40,057 nucleotides of DNA from Actinomycetota bacterium. Its GTDB lineage: Bacteria; Actinomycetota; Acidimicrobiia; Acidimicrobiales; Ilumatobacteraceae. The notes under the pieces were generated by a model, which was not told where the DNA came from, made no database searches, and saw only the letters and a program-made list of their open reading frames with translations. Positions 1 to 8,827 of the stretch are shown here, piece by piece (the first letter of the stretch is position 1; every line of letters begins with the position of its first letter). The stretch spans positions 1-40,057 of the forward strand of contig RFTA01000002.1 of NCBI GenBank assembly GCA_009923685.1. The letters are read 5' to 3'. The position numbers and the translations under genes are program-made.

Positions 1-320
1 GAATCGTCGCTTCGCCAGTTGCTGCGTCGTCGCGCGAGTTCACGCACGATCACTCCCCGTGCAAAAATCTTCGACGATTCGTTGTCAAATGCTGTCGTTC
101 CATAGTTGCCAATATGAGGCGTGGTGAAAGTGATTATCTGGCCCGCATATGAAGGATCGGTCAAAATTTCTTGATAACCCGAAAGTGCAGTATGAAAAAC
201 AACCTCACCGCGCGCAATATTCGGCGACGAAATTTCAGAACTGTTTGCGCCGATCGCTTCACCCTCAAAAATTGAGCCGTCTTTCAGCACGAGAAGAGCA
301 GGCCGAATATTGCGTGTCAT
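1..320 (-). CDS. carA: Carbamoyl-phosphate synthase small subunit, N-terminal part (gene runs off the window start)
   Basis: Reverse-strand translation from ATG at 320: MTRNIRPALLVLKDGSIFEGEAIGA...GEVVFHTALSGYQEILTDPSYAGQIITFTTPHIGNYG, typical CarA N-terminus; 4-bp overlap with pyrC. Confidence 0.95.
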   Translation of the reverse strand, partial: MTRNIRPALLVLKDGSIFEGEAIGANSSEISSPNIARGEVVFHTALSGYQEILTDPSYAGQIITFTTPHIGNYGTTAFDNESSKIFARGVIVRELARRRSNWRSDD

Positions 321-1597
321 CGCTGTGCTTGACCATCAATCACTGTTGGCGTCCCTTTGAAAATCGTGTGCCTTACCCGACCTCGAAGCGTGCGACCAAT
401 ATATGGAGTGTTGATGCTCTTGCTGGCAAGTCGCTCGGGGTCAACGCTCCAAGTTAGTTGAGGATCGAACACACAAAGGTTTGCATTTGCTCCCGCGATG
501 ACGTCACCGCCATGTTCATCATCGATCCGCGCTATTTTTGCTGGGTTCCAACTCATCAGCGCCACCACATCACGAATTTCACAAGCATCTTCGGCTAACA
601 CCACACCCAAGGCCGTTTCAAGACCCAACATGCCGGGCGGCGCCATATCTAGCGACATTTCTTTGTCGCGACGCGGATGCGGGGCGTGATCTGTCGCGAT
701 TGCATCAATCGTGCCGTCGCGCAGACCATCTTTTAGTGCTTGGATGTCGGCATTAGATCGCAACGGTGGGTTGACTTTGTAGACAGGGTTATAACTCGCC
801 AGCAGTTCTTGGGTCAATGACAAGTGATGCGGGGTCGCTTCGGCCGTAATCGGCAACCCGTCGCGTTTTGCGGCACGAACAAGTTCGACGCTGCGCTCGG
901 TAGATAAATGTAAAAAGTGCATCGATGCACCGGTTATGCGCACCAACTCGATGTCACGAAAAACCATAAGTTCTTCGGCGATTGATGGCCAGCCTGGTAG
1001 CCCAAGGTCTGTGCAACAACTGCACTCATTCATTACCGCGCCCTTTGTCAGTTCGGCAACTTCACAATGTTGTGCAAGAGTGACGCCCAAACCTTTGGCA
1101 TATTCAAGCGCACGACGCATCAGAGCGGCATCTTGCACACCGTTGCCGTCATCGGTAAAAAGCGTTACACCTGCTGTAGCCAACTCGGCCATTGGAGCGA
1201 GCGATTCACCTTGACGACCCAGGGTGATGCAGCCACTTGGCACAACATCTACCAGACCTGCACGCTTGCCTTGCTCACGAACAAAATCAATAACCGCTAC
1301 CGAATCTTGTGGTGGGTCGGTGTTCGGCATGGCAACTAGCGCCGTGTATCCGCCCAGAGCCCCGGCACGACTGCCGGTTTCAATCGTTTCAGCTTCTTCT
1401 TTGCCAGGCTCCCGCAAATGAGCATGAAGATCTACGAACCCGCTACTAACGATGCAGCCTGAAGCATCGAGTTGATTTTCGCCTTTGAGATTTTTACCGA
1501 CTTCGACAACGCGACCGTTTTCAATTTTGACATCGCCGATAACTTGCGAGTCTCGATTGACGATCGTGCCGCCTTTGATCACCAACGACTTACTCAT
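317..1597 (-). CDS. pyrC: Dihydroorotase
   Basis: 426 aa ORF; DLHAHLREPGKEEAETIETG metal-binding motif and ATDHAPH motif; pyr operon context. Confidence 0.96.
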   Translation of the reverse strand: MSKSLVIKGGTIVNRDSQVIGDVKIENGRVVEVGKNLKGENQLDASGCIVSSGFVDLHAHLREPGKEEAETIETGSRAGALGGYTALVAMPNTDPPQDSVAVIDFVREQGKRAGLVDVVPSGCITLGRQGESLAPMAELATAGVTLFTDDGNGVQDAALMRRALEYAKGLGVTLAQHCEVAELTKGAVMNECSCCTDLGLPGWPSIAEELMVFRDIELVRITGASMHFLHLSTERSVELVRAAKRDGLPITAEATPHHLSLTQELLASYNPVYKVNPPLRSNADIQALKDGLRDGTIDAIATDHAPHPRRDKEMSLDMAPPGMLGLETALGVVLAEDACEIRDVVALMSWNPAKIARIDDEHGGDVIAGANANLCVFDPQLTWSVDPERLASKSINTPYIGRTLRGRVRHTIFKGTPTVIDGQAQR

Positions 1598-2529
1598 GCT
1601 TGGCCTCCAAGATTCGAACCACTGCCGAGCAATTTAAACAGCACCGCCATTCGCACTGAGACGCCGTTGGCAACCTGTCGATGAATTAAAGAATTCTTGA
1701 CATCTGACGGGTCGATTTGCATCTCTACGCCACGATTCATTGGCCCAGGGTGCATAACTATTGCGTCGGACTTGAGCGCTTGTACTCGTTGTTGAGTGAG
1801 TCCGTATTGCTCGCTGTATTCGCGCAAAGTCGGCACATGACCTTGAGCCATTCGCTCGCTCTGCAAGCGCAACATATAAAGAACATCGACGCCACCGATG
1901 ACTTCATTAAGTCGATGCGAAACAGTAACGGGCCAGTGCGAGACGTCTGGTGGTAACAATGTTGGAGGCGCAACGAGAACGACGCTTGCCCCCAGAAGCG
2001 TGAACGCTTGGATGTTGCTTCTCGCGACACGCGAGTGTTTGATATCCCCAACTATCGCTATTTTCATTCCGGCAAAGTTCTGTGCGTGGGTGGCTTCGCG
2101 AATCGTGTAGCAATCAACGAGCGCCTGAGTTGGGTGCTGGTGTGCGCCGTCGCCGGCATTGATGATTGATGCTTTTGTCCACTGGCATATCTGCCACGGA
2201 ATGCCCACCGATTTGTGCCGCACAACAAACGCGTCAACTCCCATGTCTGTGATCGTCGCGACAGTATCGCGAAGCGACTCACCCTTGTTTACACTCGAAG
2301 TCGAGACATTAAATGTCATCGTGTCAGCTGATAGTCGTTTGGCAGCGGTTTCAAAGCTCAAACGAGTGCGTGTTGAATCTTCAAAAAATAAACTGGCGAC
2401 CGTACGCCCGCGAAGAGCCGGCACCTTTGGCACAGGGCGCTGATTGATCTCGGCCATATGATCTGTGAGCTGCAATAAATCGACAAGACCATCGACACCA
2501 AGTTCATCGATAGAACGAAGATGTTTCAT
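1594..2529 (-). CDS. pyrB: Aspartate carbamoyltransferase catalytic subunit
   Basis: FFEDSTRTRLSFETAAKRL carbamoyl-phosphate-binding motif; HPGPMNRGVE C-terminal motif. Confidence 0.97.
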   Translation of the reverse strand: MKHLRSIDELGVDGLVDLLQLTDHMAEINQRPVPKVPALRGRTVASLFFEDSTRTRLSFETAAKRLSADTMTFNVSTSSVNKGESLRDTVATITDMGVDAFVVRHKSVGIPWQICQWTKASIINAGDGAHQHPTQALVDCYTIREATHAQNFAGMKIAIVGDIKHSRVARSNIQAFTLLGASVVLVAPPTLLPPDVSHWPVTVSHRLNEVIGGVDVLYMLRLQSERMAQGHVPTLREYSEQYGLTQQRVQALKSDAIVMHPGPMNRGVEMQIDPSDVKNSLIHRQVANGVSVRMAVLFKLLGSGSNLGGQA

Positions 2530-3077
2530 GACTTGACTTCTGAGTTGGGCGTCACGAAAACGCCGTCCCGCGTTGCCGACACATCATCACCTCGATGAGT
2601 CGGCAGATTCTTGCCTACAAAATCAGGGCGAATCGGCAATTCACGATGACCTCGGTCGACCAGAACTGCGAGTTGCACAGCCCGCGGTCTTCCGTAGTTG
2701 TTTAAACCCTCCATTGCCGCTCGCACGGTGCGCCCCGTGTACAAGACATCGTCAACCAAAACGACAGTTGCACCAGATAAATCGAATGGAATGTTGCTGA
2801 TCGCCCCTAACGAGACCGGCCGCAAAGAAATGTCGTCACGATGCAGACTGACATCAAGCGCACCAACGGGAACTGAGACTTCGGATTCAATTTTGTTTAT
2901 TTGAGCGGCGATCTCTTCGCCGAGCCATGTGCCACCGCGTTGCAGGCCCACGATCGCTAAACCGACCACACCATGGTTGCGCTCGACAATTTCGTGGGCG
3001 ATTCGAACAATCGCGCGACGCACATCGGCCGCAGTCATCGCCTCGCGCGACGCACTAGAACTCACAGATTTGCTCAT
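2526..3077 (-). CDS. pyrR: Bifunctional pyr operon regulator / uracil phosphoribosyltransferase PyrR
   Basis: MTAADVRRAIVRIAHEIVERN...GLQRGGTWLGEEIA...VVLVDDVLYTGRTVRAAMEGL PRPP loop. The ORF track starts at 3110, but ATG 3077 has a better SD (GGATAGGGACAATG) and leaves the PyrR loop in the leader. Confidence 0.93.
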   Translation of the reverse strand: MSKSVSSSASREAMTAADVRRAIVRIAHEIVERNHGVVGLAIVGLQRGGTWLGEEIAAQINKIESEVSVPVGALDVSLHRDDISLRPVSLGAISNIPFDLSGATVVLVDDVLYTGRTVRAAMEGLNNYGRPRAVQLAVLVDRGHRELPIRPDFVGKNLPTHRGDDVSATRDGVFVTPNSEVKS

Positions 3078-3086
3078 TGTCCCTAT

Positions 3087-3117
3087 CCGTTCGAGCCTCA
3101 CAGGACTCATTTGACGG
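3087..3117 (-). promoter_or_regulatory. Putative PyrR-binding RNA loop (pyr leader hairpin)
   Basis: Minus strand CCGTCAAATGAGTCCTGTGAGGCTCGAACGG; AGTCCTGTGAGGCT (3094-3107) matches ARUCCNGNGAGGYU at every position; flanking arms CCGT/ACGG and GAG/CTC can pair; located just upstream of the pyrR SD. Confidence 0.8.
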
Positions 3118-3170
3118 TGAATTGCTTCTAACTTCGTCTCACAATATAGCAGCGCCAGAACTCGGGGTGG

Positions 3171-4607
3171 TTATTTCGAAGACCGTTGATAAACGACCCA
3201 CCACGAATTGGCATATGCGACCTCAAAGCGCGGTGAAACGATCGACCAAACTTTGGCTATCTCATCGTCCATATTCACAGGCAAGATTACAAACTCAATT
3301 TCGTCTGCGAAAGGCAAAACGTCACCTGACGCAAAAACATCTAAGCCATAAAGTGCGCGCCTAAAAGGCACCGGGAACGCATAAATTCTTTCACGTCGCG
3401 CCATTTGGGCGGTGAGTGGATGATACGCACTGACGATCGCCGACTTTGGAATCTTGTCAATCGCTTCAGTGGCGCCAGCCACCATTTCATGGCTTGATTT
3501 GTTGTATTCAACATCAATTCGCGCGCCAGGCAACGGCGACCAGATGAAAGCGCTGATGATGCTTGCAAAAAGACAAACTCCGACGAGCCAAGTCTGCACC
3601 TTGCGGGGTAACCGCCCTATCGCATAAACAGTGCCAAAGACAAGCGCCGGTACCGCAACGAACGAATAGTGATACTCGACGTGAAATTGATACCAAAAGG
3701 TGCTCAAAATGTTGAGCCCAAGCACAAGAACTGAAATCGCTGCAACTTCTGGAAACGCGACGAAAATAAATGCGAAAGGCAAAAACATCTGCAGCAAATA
3801 AAACGGTCGTGAGTCGCTCGCCAAATGCGAAAGCAATTTTGTCGGCTCTGAAAATAAAGTCTTTAGTAGGCCACCGAAGCCTCCAAAAGGTATCCGCCAA
3901 CTATTTCTAAATGGCACCCCATTGATACCCCGCTGAATACCGAAGATCGCCAAAATCATGTACCAAAACGAAAAAGCCGTGGTGGTCAACCCAACCAAAA
4001 GATTTCTTCTGAATGCAACCCAAATGCCAAGCGGAATGATTACAAGAGCGACGTCTTCTTTAACGCTAAGGCTTAGCAATACGGACACGAAAAACAGTCG
4101 CCATCGCTTTTCTAACGCCGCGTAAAGTGCGATGCCAATCAACAACCCCAAAAACGAATCGGGATGAAAGTTTTCAAGTCCAATCCATACCGTCGCGGGA
4201 TGAATCAAGTAAACAACAACGAATACAAAAGCTGCACTCTCGCTCTCGAGTCTCTTGCGAGCGTATAAAAAAACCGGTATCGCACCAGCAGAAATAGCGA
4301 GAGCTTGCACTACGAACAACAGAGAACTCGAGCCAATTAACCAGTAGAACGGCACCAAAAAAAGCAGAATAAAACTCGTATGGTCACCGAAAAGGTTTCG
4401 GCCCATCAATGTGACGAATGGGCTGTCGAATCTTGAAATCAACCAAATGCCTTGTTCATAAAGGCCAAAATCGTATGCCGAAGTATTGAGCCCTTCATGC
4501 ATCTCTACGCTCAGCGCAGCCAGATAGACGAACATGAGGCCGACGACAGATGCCGTTGCGGTCTGCCAAGTTGTTATTTGCTCTGCACGAAACCGGAGGT
4601 TAGCCAA
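3171..4607 (-). CDS. DUF2079-like multi-pass membrane protein
   Basis: 478 aa, many hydrophobic helices; YDFGLYEQGIWLISRFDSPFVTLMGRNLFGDHTSFILLFLVPFYWLIGSS resembles DUF2079. Start uncertain (TTG at 4607). Confidence 0.75.
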   Translation of the reverse strand: MANLRFRAEQITTWQTATASVVGLMFVYLAALSVEMHEGLNTSAYDFGLYEQGIWLISRFDSPFVTLMGRNLFGDHTSFILLFLVPFYWLIGSSSLLFVVQALAISAGAIPVFLYARKRLESESAAFVFVVVYLIHPATVWIGLENFHPDSFLGLLIGIALYAALEKRWRLFFVSVLLSLSVKEDVALVIIPLGIWVAFRRNLLVGLTTTAFSFWYMILAIFGIQRGINGVPFRNSWRIPFGGFGGLLKTLFSEPTKLLSHLASDSRPFYLLQMFLPFAFIFVAFPEVAAISVLVLGLNILSTFWYQFHVEYHYSFVAVPALVFGTVYAIGRLPRKVQTWLVGVCLFASIISAFIWSPLPGARIDVEYNKSSHEMVAGATEAIDKIPKSAIVSAYHPLTAQMARRERIYAFPVPFRRALYGLDVFASGDVLPFADEIEFVILPVNMDDEIAKVWSIVSPRFEVAYANSWWVVYQRSSK

Positions 4608-4636
4608 AAATTTTTTCGTAATCCCAACCTTTTCGA

Positions 4637-5059
4637 CTATAGAACGCGCACCTTTTTGGCAATTGCCGAAAGAATGCCATTCACATATTTACCAGATTCT
4701 TCGGTAGAAAATCTCTTGGCCAATTCAACGGCTTCATTGATAATTACCGCCACTGGCACATCGACGCGGTCGATTAATTCAAAAATCGCGAGACGCAAGA
4801 TATTGCGATCAATCGCCGGCATCCGTTGAATCGTCCATGTATGAGAAAATTCCGATATAAGGTCGTCGGTCTCTTGACGTCTCGCTTGTGCCCCAGTTGA
4901 CATCTTGACCACGAGTTCGTCGACCGCTAAAACTTGGGCTTCTATCACTTCGACAACGTCTATGTTTCTTGACTCGGCTTCATACAGAAAGTGCAACGCC
5001 CTTTCTCGAGCAGTACTGCGAGTGTCGTCCCCGACATTTCTTTTACGGGGCGACGACAT
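4637..5059 (-). CDS. nusB: Transcription antitermination factor NusB
   Basis: RSTARERALHFLYEAE...IDRNILRLAIFELIDRVDVPVAVIINEAVELAKRFSTEESGKYVNGILSAIAK. Confidence 0.96.
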   Translation of the reverse strand: MSSPRKRNVGDDTRSTARERALHFLYEAESRNIDVVEVIEAQVLAVDELVVKMSTGAQARRQETDDLISEFSHTWTIQRMPAIDRNILRLAIFELIDRVDVPVAVIINEAVELAKRFSTEESGKYVNGILSAIAKKVRVL

Positions 5060-5622
5060 CAGACTCTCGTTATGTATTCGCCCGAGCGAGTATCAACCTT
5101 GACGCGGTCACCGATATTGACAAAAAGTGGCACCTGAATAACTTTTCCAGTTTCGAGAGTCGCAGGCTTGCGCGCACCCGAAACACGATCACCCTGGATG
5201 CCCGGCTCTGTCTCTGCGATGTTTAGTTCGACTGTTACGGCAATCTCAACACTGACAATTTCTTCTTTGTATTGGGCAATAATCGCTTTTGCGCCTTCGA
5301 CCAAATAATCAGAAGCGTCACCAAGCGCCCGAGGTGCAATGTTGATTTGCTCGTAAGACTCGGTGTCCATGAACACGAAGTCGTCACCTTCTTTATATAG
5401 AAACTGCATGTCTGCACGATCAAGGATCGCTTGTTCTACCCTCACACCAGCATTGAATGTGCGCTCAAGAATGTTGCCTGTTCGTAAATTGCGAAGTTTG
5501 GTTCGCACGAATGCCCCGCCTTTGCCCGGTTTAACATGTTGAAAATCGACGACGGTAAAGAGACCGTTGTCAATTTCGAGTGTGATGCCGTTCTTTAGGT
5601 CGTTGGTTGTAATTGCAGGCAC
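5059..5622 (-). CDS. efp: Elongation factor P
   Basis: ITTNDLKNGITLEIDNGLFTVVDFQHVKPGKGGAFVRTKLRNLRTGNILERTF; GTG start with AAGGA SD. Confidence 0.97.
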   Translation of the reverse strand: MPAITTNDLKNGITLEIDNGLFTVVDFQHVKPGKGGAFVRTKLRNLRTGNILERTFNAGVRVEQAILDRADMQFLYKEGDDFVFMDTESYEQINIAPRALGDASDYLVEGAKAIIAQYKEEIVSVEIAVTVELNIAETEPGIQGDRVSGARKPATLETGKVIQVPLFVNIGDRVKVDTRSGEYITRV

Positions 5623-6749
5623 TGTCGATCCTTTTTGCTTGAAGTAAGAATTCGGCAGCCTGTCTGCGTAACGACGACCAAGTCTTCTATTCGCACGCCA
5701 CCGAGCCCTTCACGATAGACGCCTGGCTCGACGGTTACCACCTCGCCAACTGCAAGTGGTTCGGCAAAGCCACTTCGCACCCATGGCATCTCATGAATCT
5801 GAAGACCCACACCGTGACCAGTGCTGTGGGTAAATTCATTCGCAAAACCAGCCGCTGCAATGAAGTCGCGACATGCCTTGTCAACATCTTGTGCCAAGAC
5901 ACCCGCCTTGACAAAATCGAGACCCAACAGCTGTGCCTGACTCACCACTTCATGCATCTCGCTCAAGATCGGATCAACGTCGCCAATCAAGAAAGTGCGT
6001 GTCATGTCAGAGTGATACCCGTCCACCAGCCCACCGACATCTATCACGACGCTGTCGCCAGTTTCAATTCGTCGACCAACGGGTCGATGGTGTGGCCGTG
6101 CCGCATTCGGGCCGCTGGCAACAATCGTGTCGTAACTGGTGAACTCTGCCCCATGTCGCCGCATTCGGTAGTCGAGTTCGTCACGAATGTCTCGTTCGGT
6201 TAGGCCCTGCGAAAGTATCGGGACAACTTCGGTAAGTGCTTTGTCCGTCGCCGTCGCGGCAAGTTGCATGCGCTCAATTTCTGGCTCAGACTTGCGTCGT
6301 CGCAACTTTGGCACTATTGGAGAAATTTTCACGAGCTCGGTCGATAATTGTTCTGACATCGCCGAAAGTTGATAGACGGTCAATTCGTTGGCATCGAAAA
6401 ATATATTCTTCAGAGATTTGGTTGCATCGACCAACGCTTCTCTTATGGCGACGGCACTTCGACCTTCGATCACCGTGCAATTTGCCCCGGAGATGTTTAT
6501 TTGTTCGCGGGCTTGGTCGCCATATCGACCATCGACCACGAGCACCATGTCGTCGGGACGAACCACCAAAGTGCCGGCAGAACCTGTAAAACCAGTCAAC
6601 CACCGGACGTTGTTCAAATCAATGACCAGCAAACCACTCTCAGCGCAGTCGCCAAGTTGGTCGATCTCGTGACGCACCAACTTGTCGCGCCCAGAAACGA
6701 CAAGTGGCGTCAACACAGTTCGCGCTGATTCTTTGAGGTTCGATGTCAT
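5595..6749 (-). CDS. pepP: M24 family Xaa-Pro aminopeptidase / dipeptidase
   Basis: DVGGLVDGYHSDMTRTF, HSTGHGVGLQIHEMP and VEPGVY metal-ligand motifs; adjacent to efp. Confidence 0.9.
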   Translation of the reverse strand: MTSNLKESARTVLTPLVVSGRDKLVRHEIDQLGDCAESGLLVIDLNNVRWLTGFTGSAGTLVVRPDDMVLVVDGRYGDQAREQINISGANCTVIEGRSAVAIREALVDATKSLKNIFFDANELTVYQLSAMSEQLSTELVKISPIVPKLRRRKSEPEIERMQLAATATDKALTEVVPILSQGLTERDIRDELDYRMRRHGAEFTSYDTIVASGPNAARPHHRPVGRRIETGDSVVIDVGGLVDGYHSDMTRTFLIGDVDPILSEMHEVVSQAQLLGLDFVKAGVLAQDVDKACRDFIAAAGFANEFTHSTGHGVGLQIHEMPWVRSGFAEPLAVGEVVTVEPGVYREGLGGVRIEDLVVVTQTGCRILTSSKKDRQCLQLQPTT

Positions 6750-6754
6750 GGTGG

Positions 6755-7213
6755 CTATTTCTTCTTTGCTAAAAGTGTCGCGATTGCGTGAACCGCGAAT
6801 ACATACGAGTCGGCGCCGAAACCAGCGATTGAACCTGAAGCAACTGGCGCAACCACACTTTCATGCCGCCAAGTTTCGCGCGTGGCCGGGTTTGATAGAT
6901 GCACTTCGACAATCGGTCCGGCAAAACTTGCCAACGCGTCATGAAGACTCCAGGCGAAATGGGTCAGAGCACCAGGGTTGATGATGATCGCCGCACACCG
7001 ACCTCGCGCAGAGTGAACTGCCGTAACCAGCTCGGCAACTCCTTGGGCGCTGATGATTTCAATCTGCAAGCCCAAATGTTGCGCTGTTTGCACAACACGT
7101 TGCATGTGGTCATCAAGCGAATCAGTGCCGTAGATTTCGGGTTGCCTTTGCCCAAGCAGGTTCAGATTCGGTCCGCTCAATACCAAAACTGTTTGTGCAT
7201 CTGCTTTGACCAT
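6755..7213 (-). CDS. aroQ: Type II 3-dehydroquinate dehydratase
   Basis: LSGPNLNLLGQRQPEIYG; IIINPGALTHFAWSLHDAL; VEVHLSN. Confidence 0.95.
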   Translation of the reverse strand: MVKADAQTVLVLSGPNLNLLGQRQPEIYGTDSLDDHMQRVVQTAQHLGLQIEIISAQGVAELVTAVHSARGRCAAIIINPGALTHFAWSLHDALASFAGPIVEVHLSNPATRETWRHESVVAPVASGSIAGFGADSYVFAVHAIATLLAKKK

Positions 7214-7223
7214 GGTTGAAAGA

Positions 7224-8246
7224 TTACTTCTCGTTCAGTCGCATCGCGTCGAAGGCTTGCTCTAAGTGCATTTCGCTCACGCCGCTAACCACCTCAATGC
7301 CCGAAGGTCCATCGAGCACGAATGTAAGCCCCGATACCGCTTTTTTGTCCAAATGCATCAGGCCAATCAACTCTCGACGATTTATGATTTCGTCTGGTTT
7401 GACTTTAAGCCCGTAAGTTTCTCCGATTACCCGATAATGCTCGTCGACTCGGGCTTGAGAGATACGTTTCATCGAATGAGCGACATGCGCAGCAAAGATC
7501 ATGCCGACCGCGACCGCCTCGCCATGGGCCATCATGAAGTTGCTTGATCGCTCTAGCGCATGCGCAAGCGTGTGCCCATAATTGAGCAGCGCACGACCGC
7601 CACTCTCGCGCTCGTCAGCCGAAACTATGTTTGCTTTGATCTCGACACACCTTGCGATTCGAGCGGGCATTTCAAGAGCGAGAAGATCATCTCCAGTCAA
7701 GAAGTGATACTTGGCGACTTCACCCAAACCACAACGCATTTCACGTTGCGTCAATGTCTCAAGCGCATCAAGATCGCAGATCACGCCCAGCGGTTGCCAG
7801 AACGCACCAACTAAGTTTTTTCCTGAAGCAATATTGACCCCGGTCTTGCCGCCAACCGATGCATCAACCATGCCGACGAGCGAGGTCGCAACATGCACGA
7901 CCGAAGTACCGCGATGCCAACTTGCCGCGGCGAAACCAGCCACATCTGTGACCATGCCGCCACCGACACCGATCACGACATCATTTCTTGTCAATCCAAA
8001 TTCGGCGAACTTTTGTGCGAGCATCTCAATTGTCGTCAAAGATTTATGCTCTTCGGTGTCACCTATAAAAACCGTCGTACTTTCGATTTTCAATGTCGGT
8101 TGAATGGGGATATTTTTCTGAGTCACCACGAGGGCACGCTTTGCCAGTTTCGGCACGAAGTTGTCAATTTGGTTGATCGCGCCGTGCCCGACCAGCACCG
8201 AATAAGAACGCTCGCCAAGAGCGACTTTGACCTGATGAACTGTCAT
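7224..8246 (-). CDS. aroB: 3-dehydroquinate synthase
   Basis: GVGGGMVTDVAGFAAASWHRGTSVVHVATSLVGMVDASVGGKTGVN; NYGHTLAHALE. Confidence 0.97.
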   Translation of the reverse strand: MTVHQVKVALGERSYSVLVGHGAINQIDNFVPKLAKRALVVTQKNIPIQPTLKIESTTVFIGDTEEHKSLTTIEMLAQKFAEFGLTRNDVVIGVGGGMVTDVAGFAAASWHRGTSVVHVATSLVGMVDASVGGKTGVNIASGKNLVGAFWQPLGVICDLDALETLTQREMRCGLGEVAKYHFLTGDDLLALEMPARIARCVEIKANIVSADERESGGRALLNYGHTLAHALERSSNFMMAHGEAVAVGMIFAAHVAHSMKRISQARVDEHYRVIGETYGLKVKPDEIINRRELIGLMHLDKKAVSGLTFVLDGPSGIEVVSGVSEMHLEQAFDAMRLNEK

Positions 8247-8827
8247 TGGTTAGCACTCACAATATTCGCCAAGTCACACATCTTGACCACATCTTCGACT
8301 ACCTGGGCGATTGTCAACGATTGTGTTGCAATTTTGTGGGTCGCCAACTGCCGATAAAAAGTTTCACGTTTAGACCGCATTGTCGTTAAAGCGCCGACGG
8401 GGTCGGCATCAAGAAGAGGTCGATGCTTGGCGCGCCCCGTGCGAGCAACCAGAATTGAAGTCGGCGCGTCTAACCAAACAATGCACCGAGCACATTGGGC
8501 CAAGAGATTTCGATTTGATTCTGCGACTACCGCACCACCAGCAACCGCCAAGACTGTCGGCTCGGTACTTGCACACGCGACGGTCAATGCCTCGGTTTCA
8601 AGCCGGCGAAACTCGGGCTCACCCAATTCGGCGAAAATCTCTCGGACAGACAATTTCGCTCGCTTTTCAACGAGTTCATCTGAATCTGAAAAATTTATAT
8701 GCAGAAATTGTGCGAGTTCGCGGCCAACGGCGGTCTTGCCTGACCCCATTAGCCCGACCAGAACTATCAGCGATTTTGTTTCAGGTTGCAACGAAGTATC
8801 TGGTGGCATGCCTTTTACCGAACTCAA
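8243..8827 (-). CDS. aroK: Shikimate kinase
   Basis: LVGLMGSGKTAVGRELAQFL Walker A; FSDSDELVEKRA; GGAVV. Confidence 0.95.
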   Translation of the reverse strand: MSSVKGMPPDTSLQPETKSLIVLVGLMGSGKTAVGRELAQFLHINFSDSDELVEKRAKLSVREIFAELGEPEFRRLETEALTVACASTEPTVLAVAGGAVVAESNRNLLAQCARCIVWLDAPTSILVARTGRAKHRPLLDADPVGALTTMRSKRETFYRQLATHKIATQSLTIAQVVEDVVKMCDLANIVSANQ

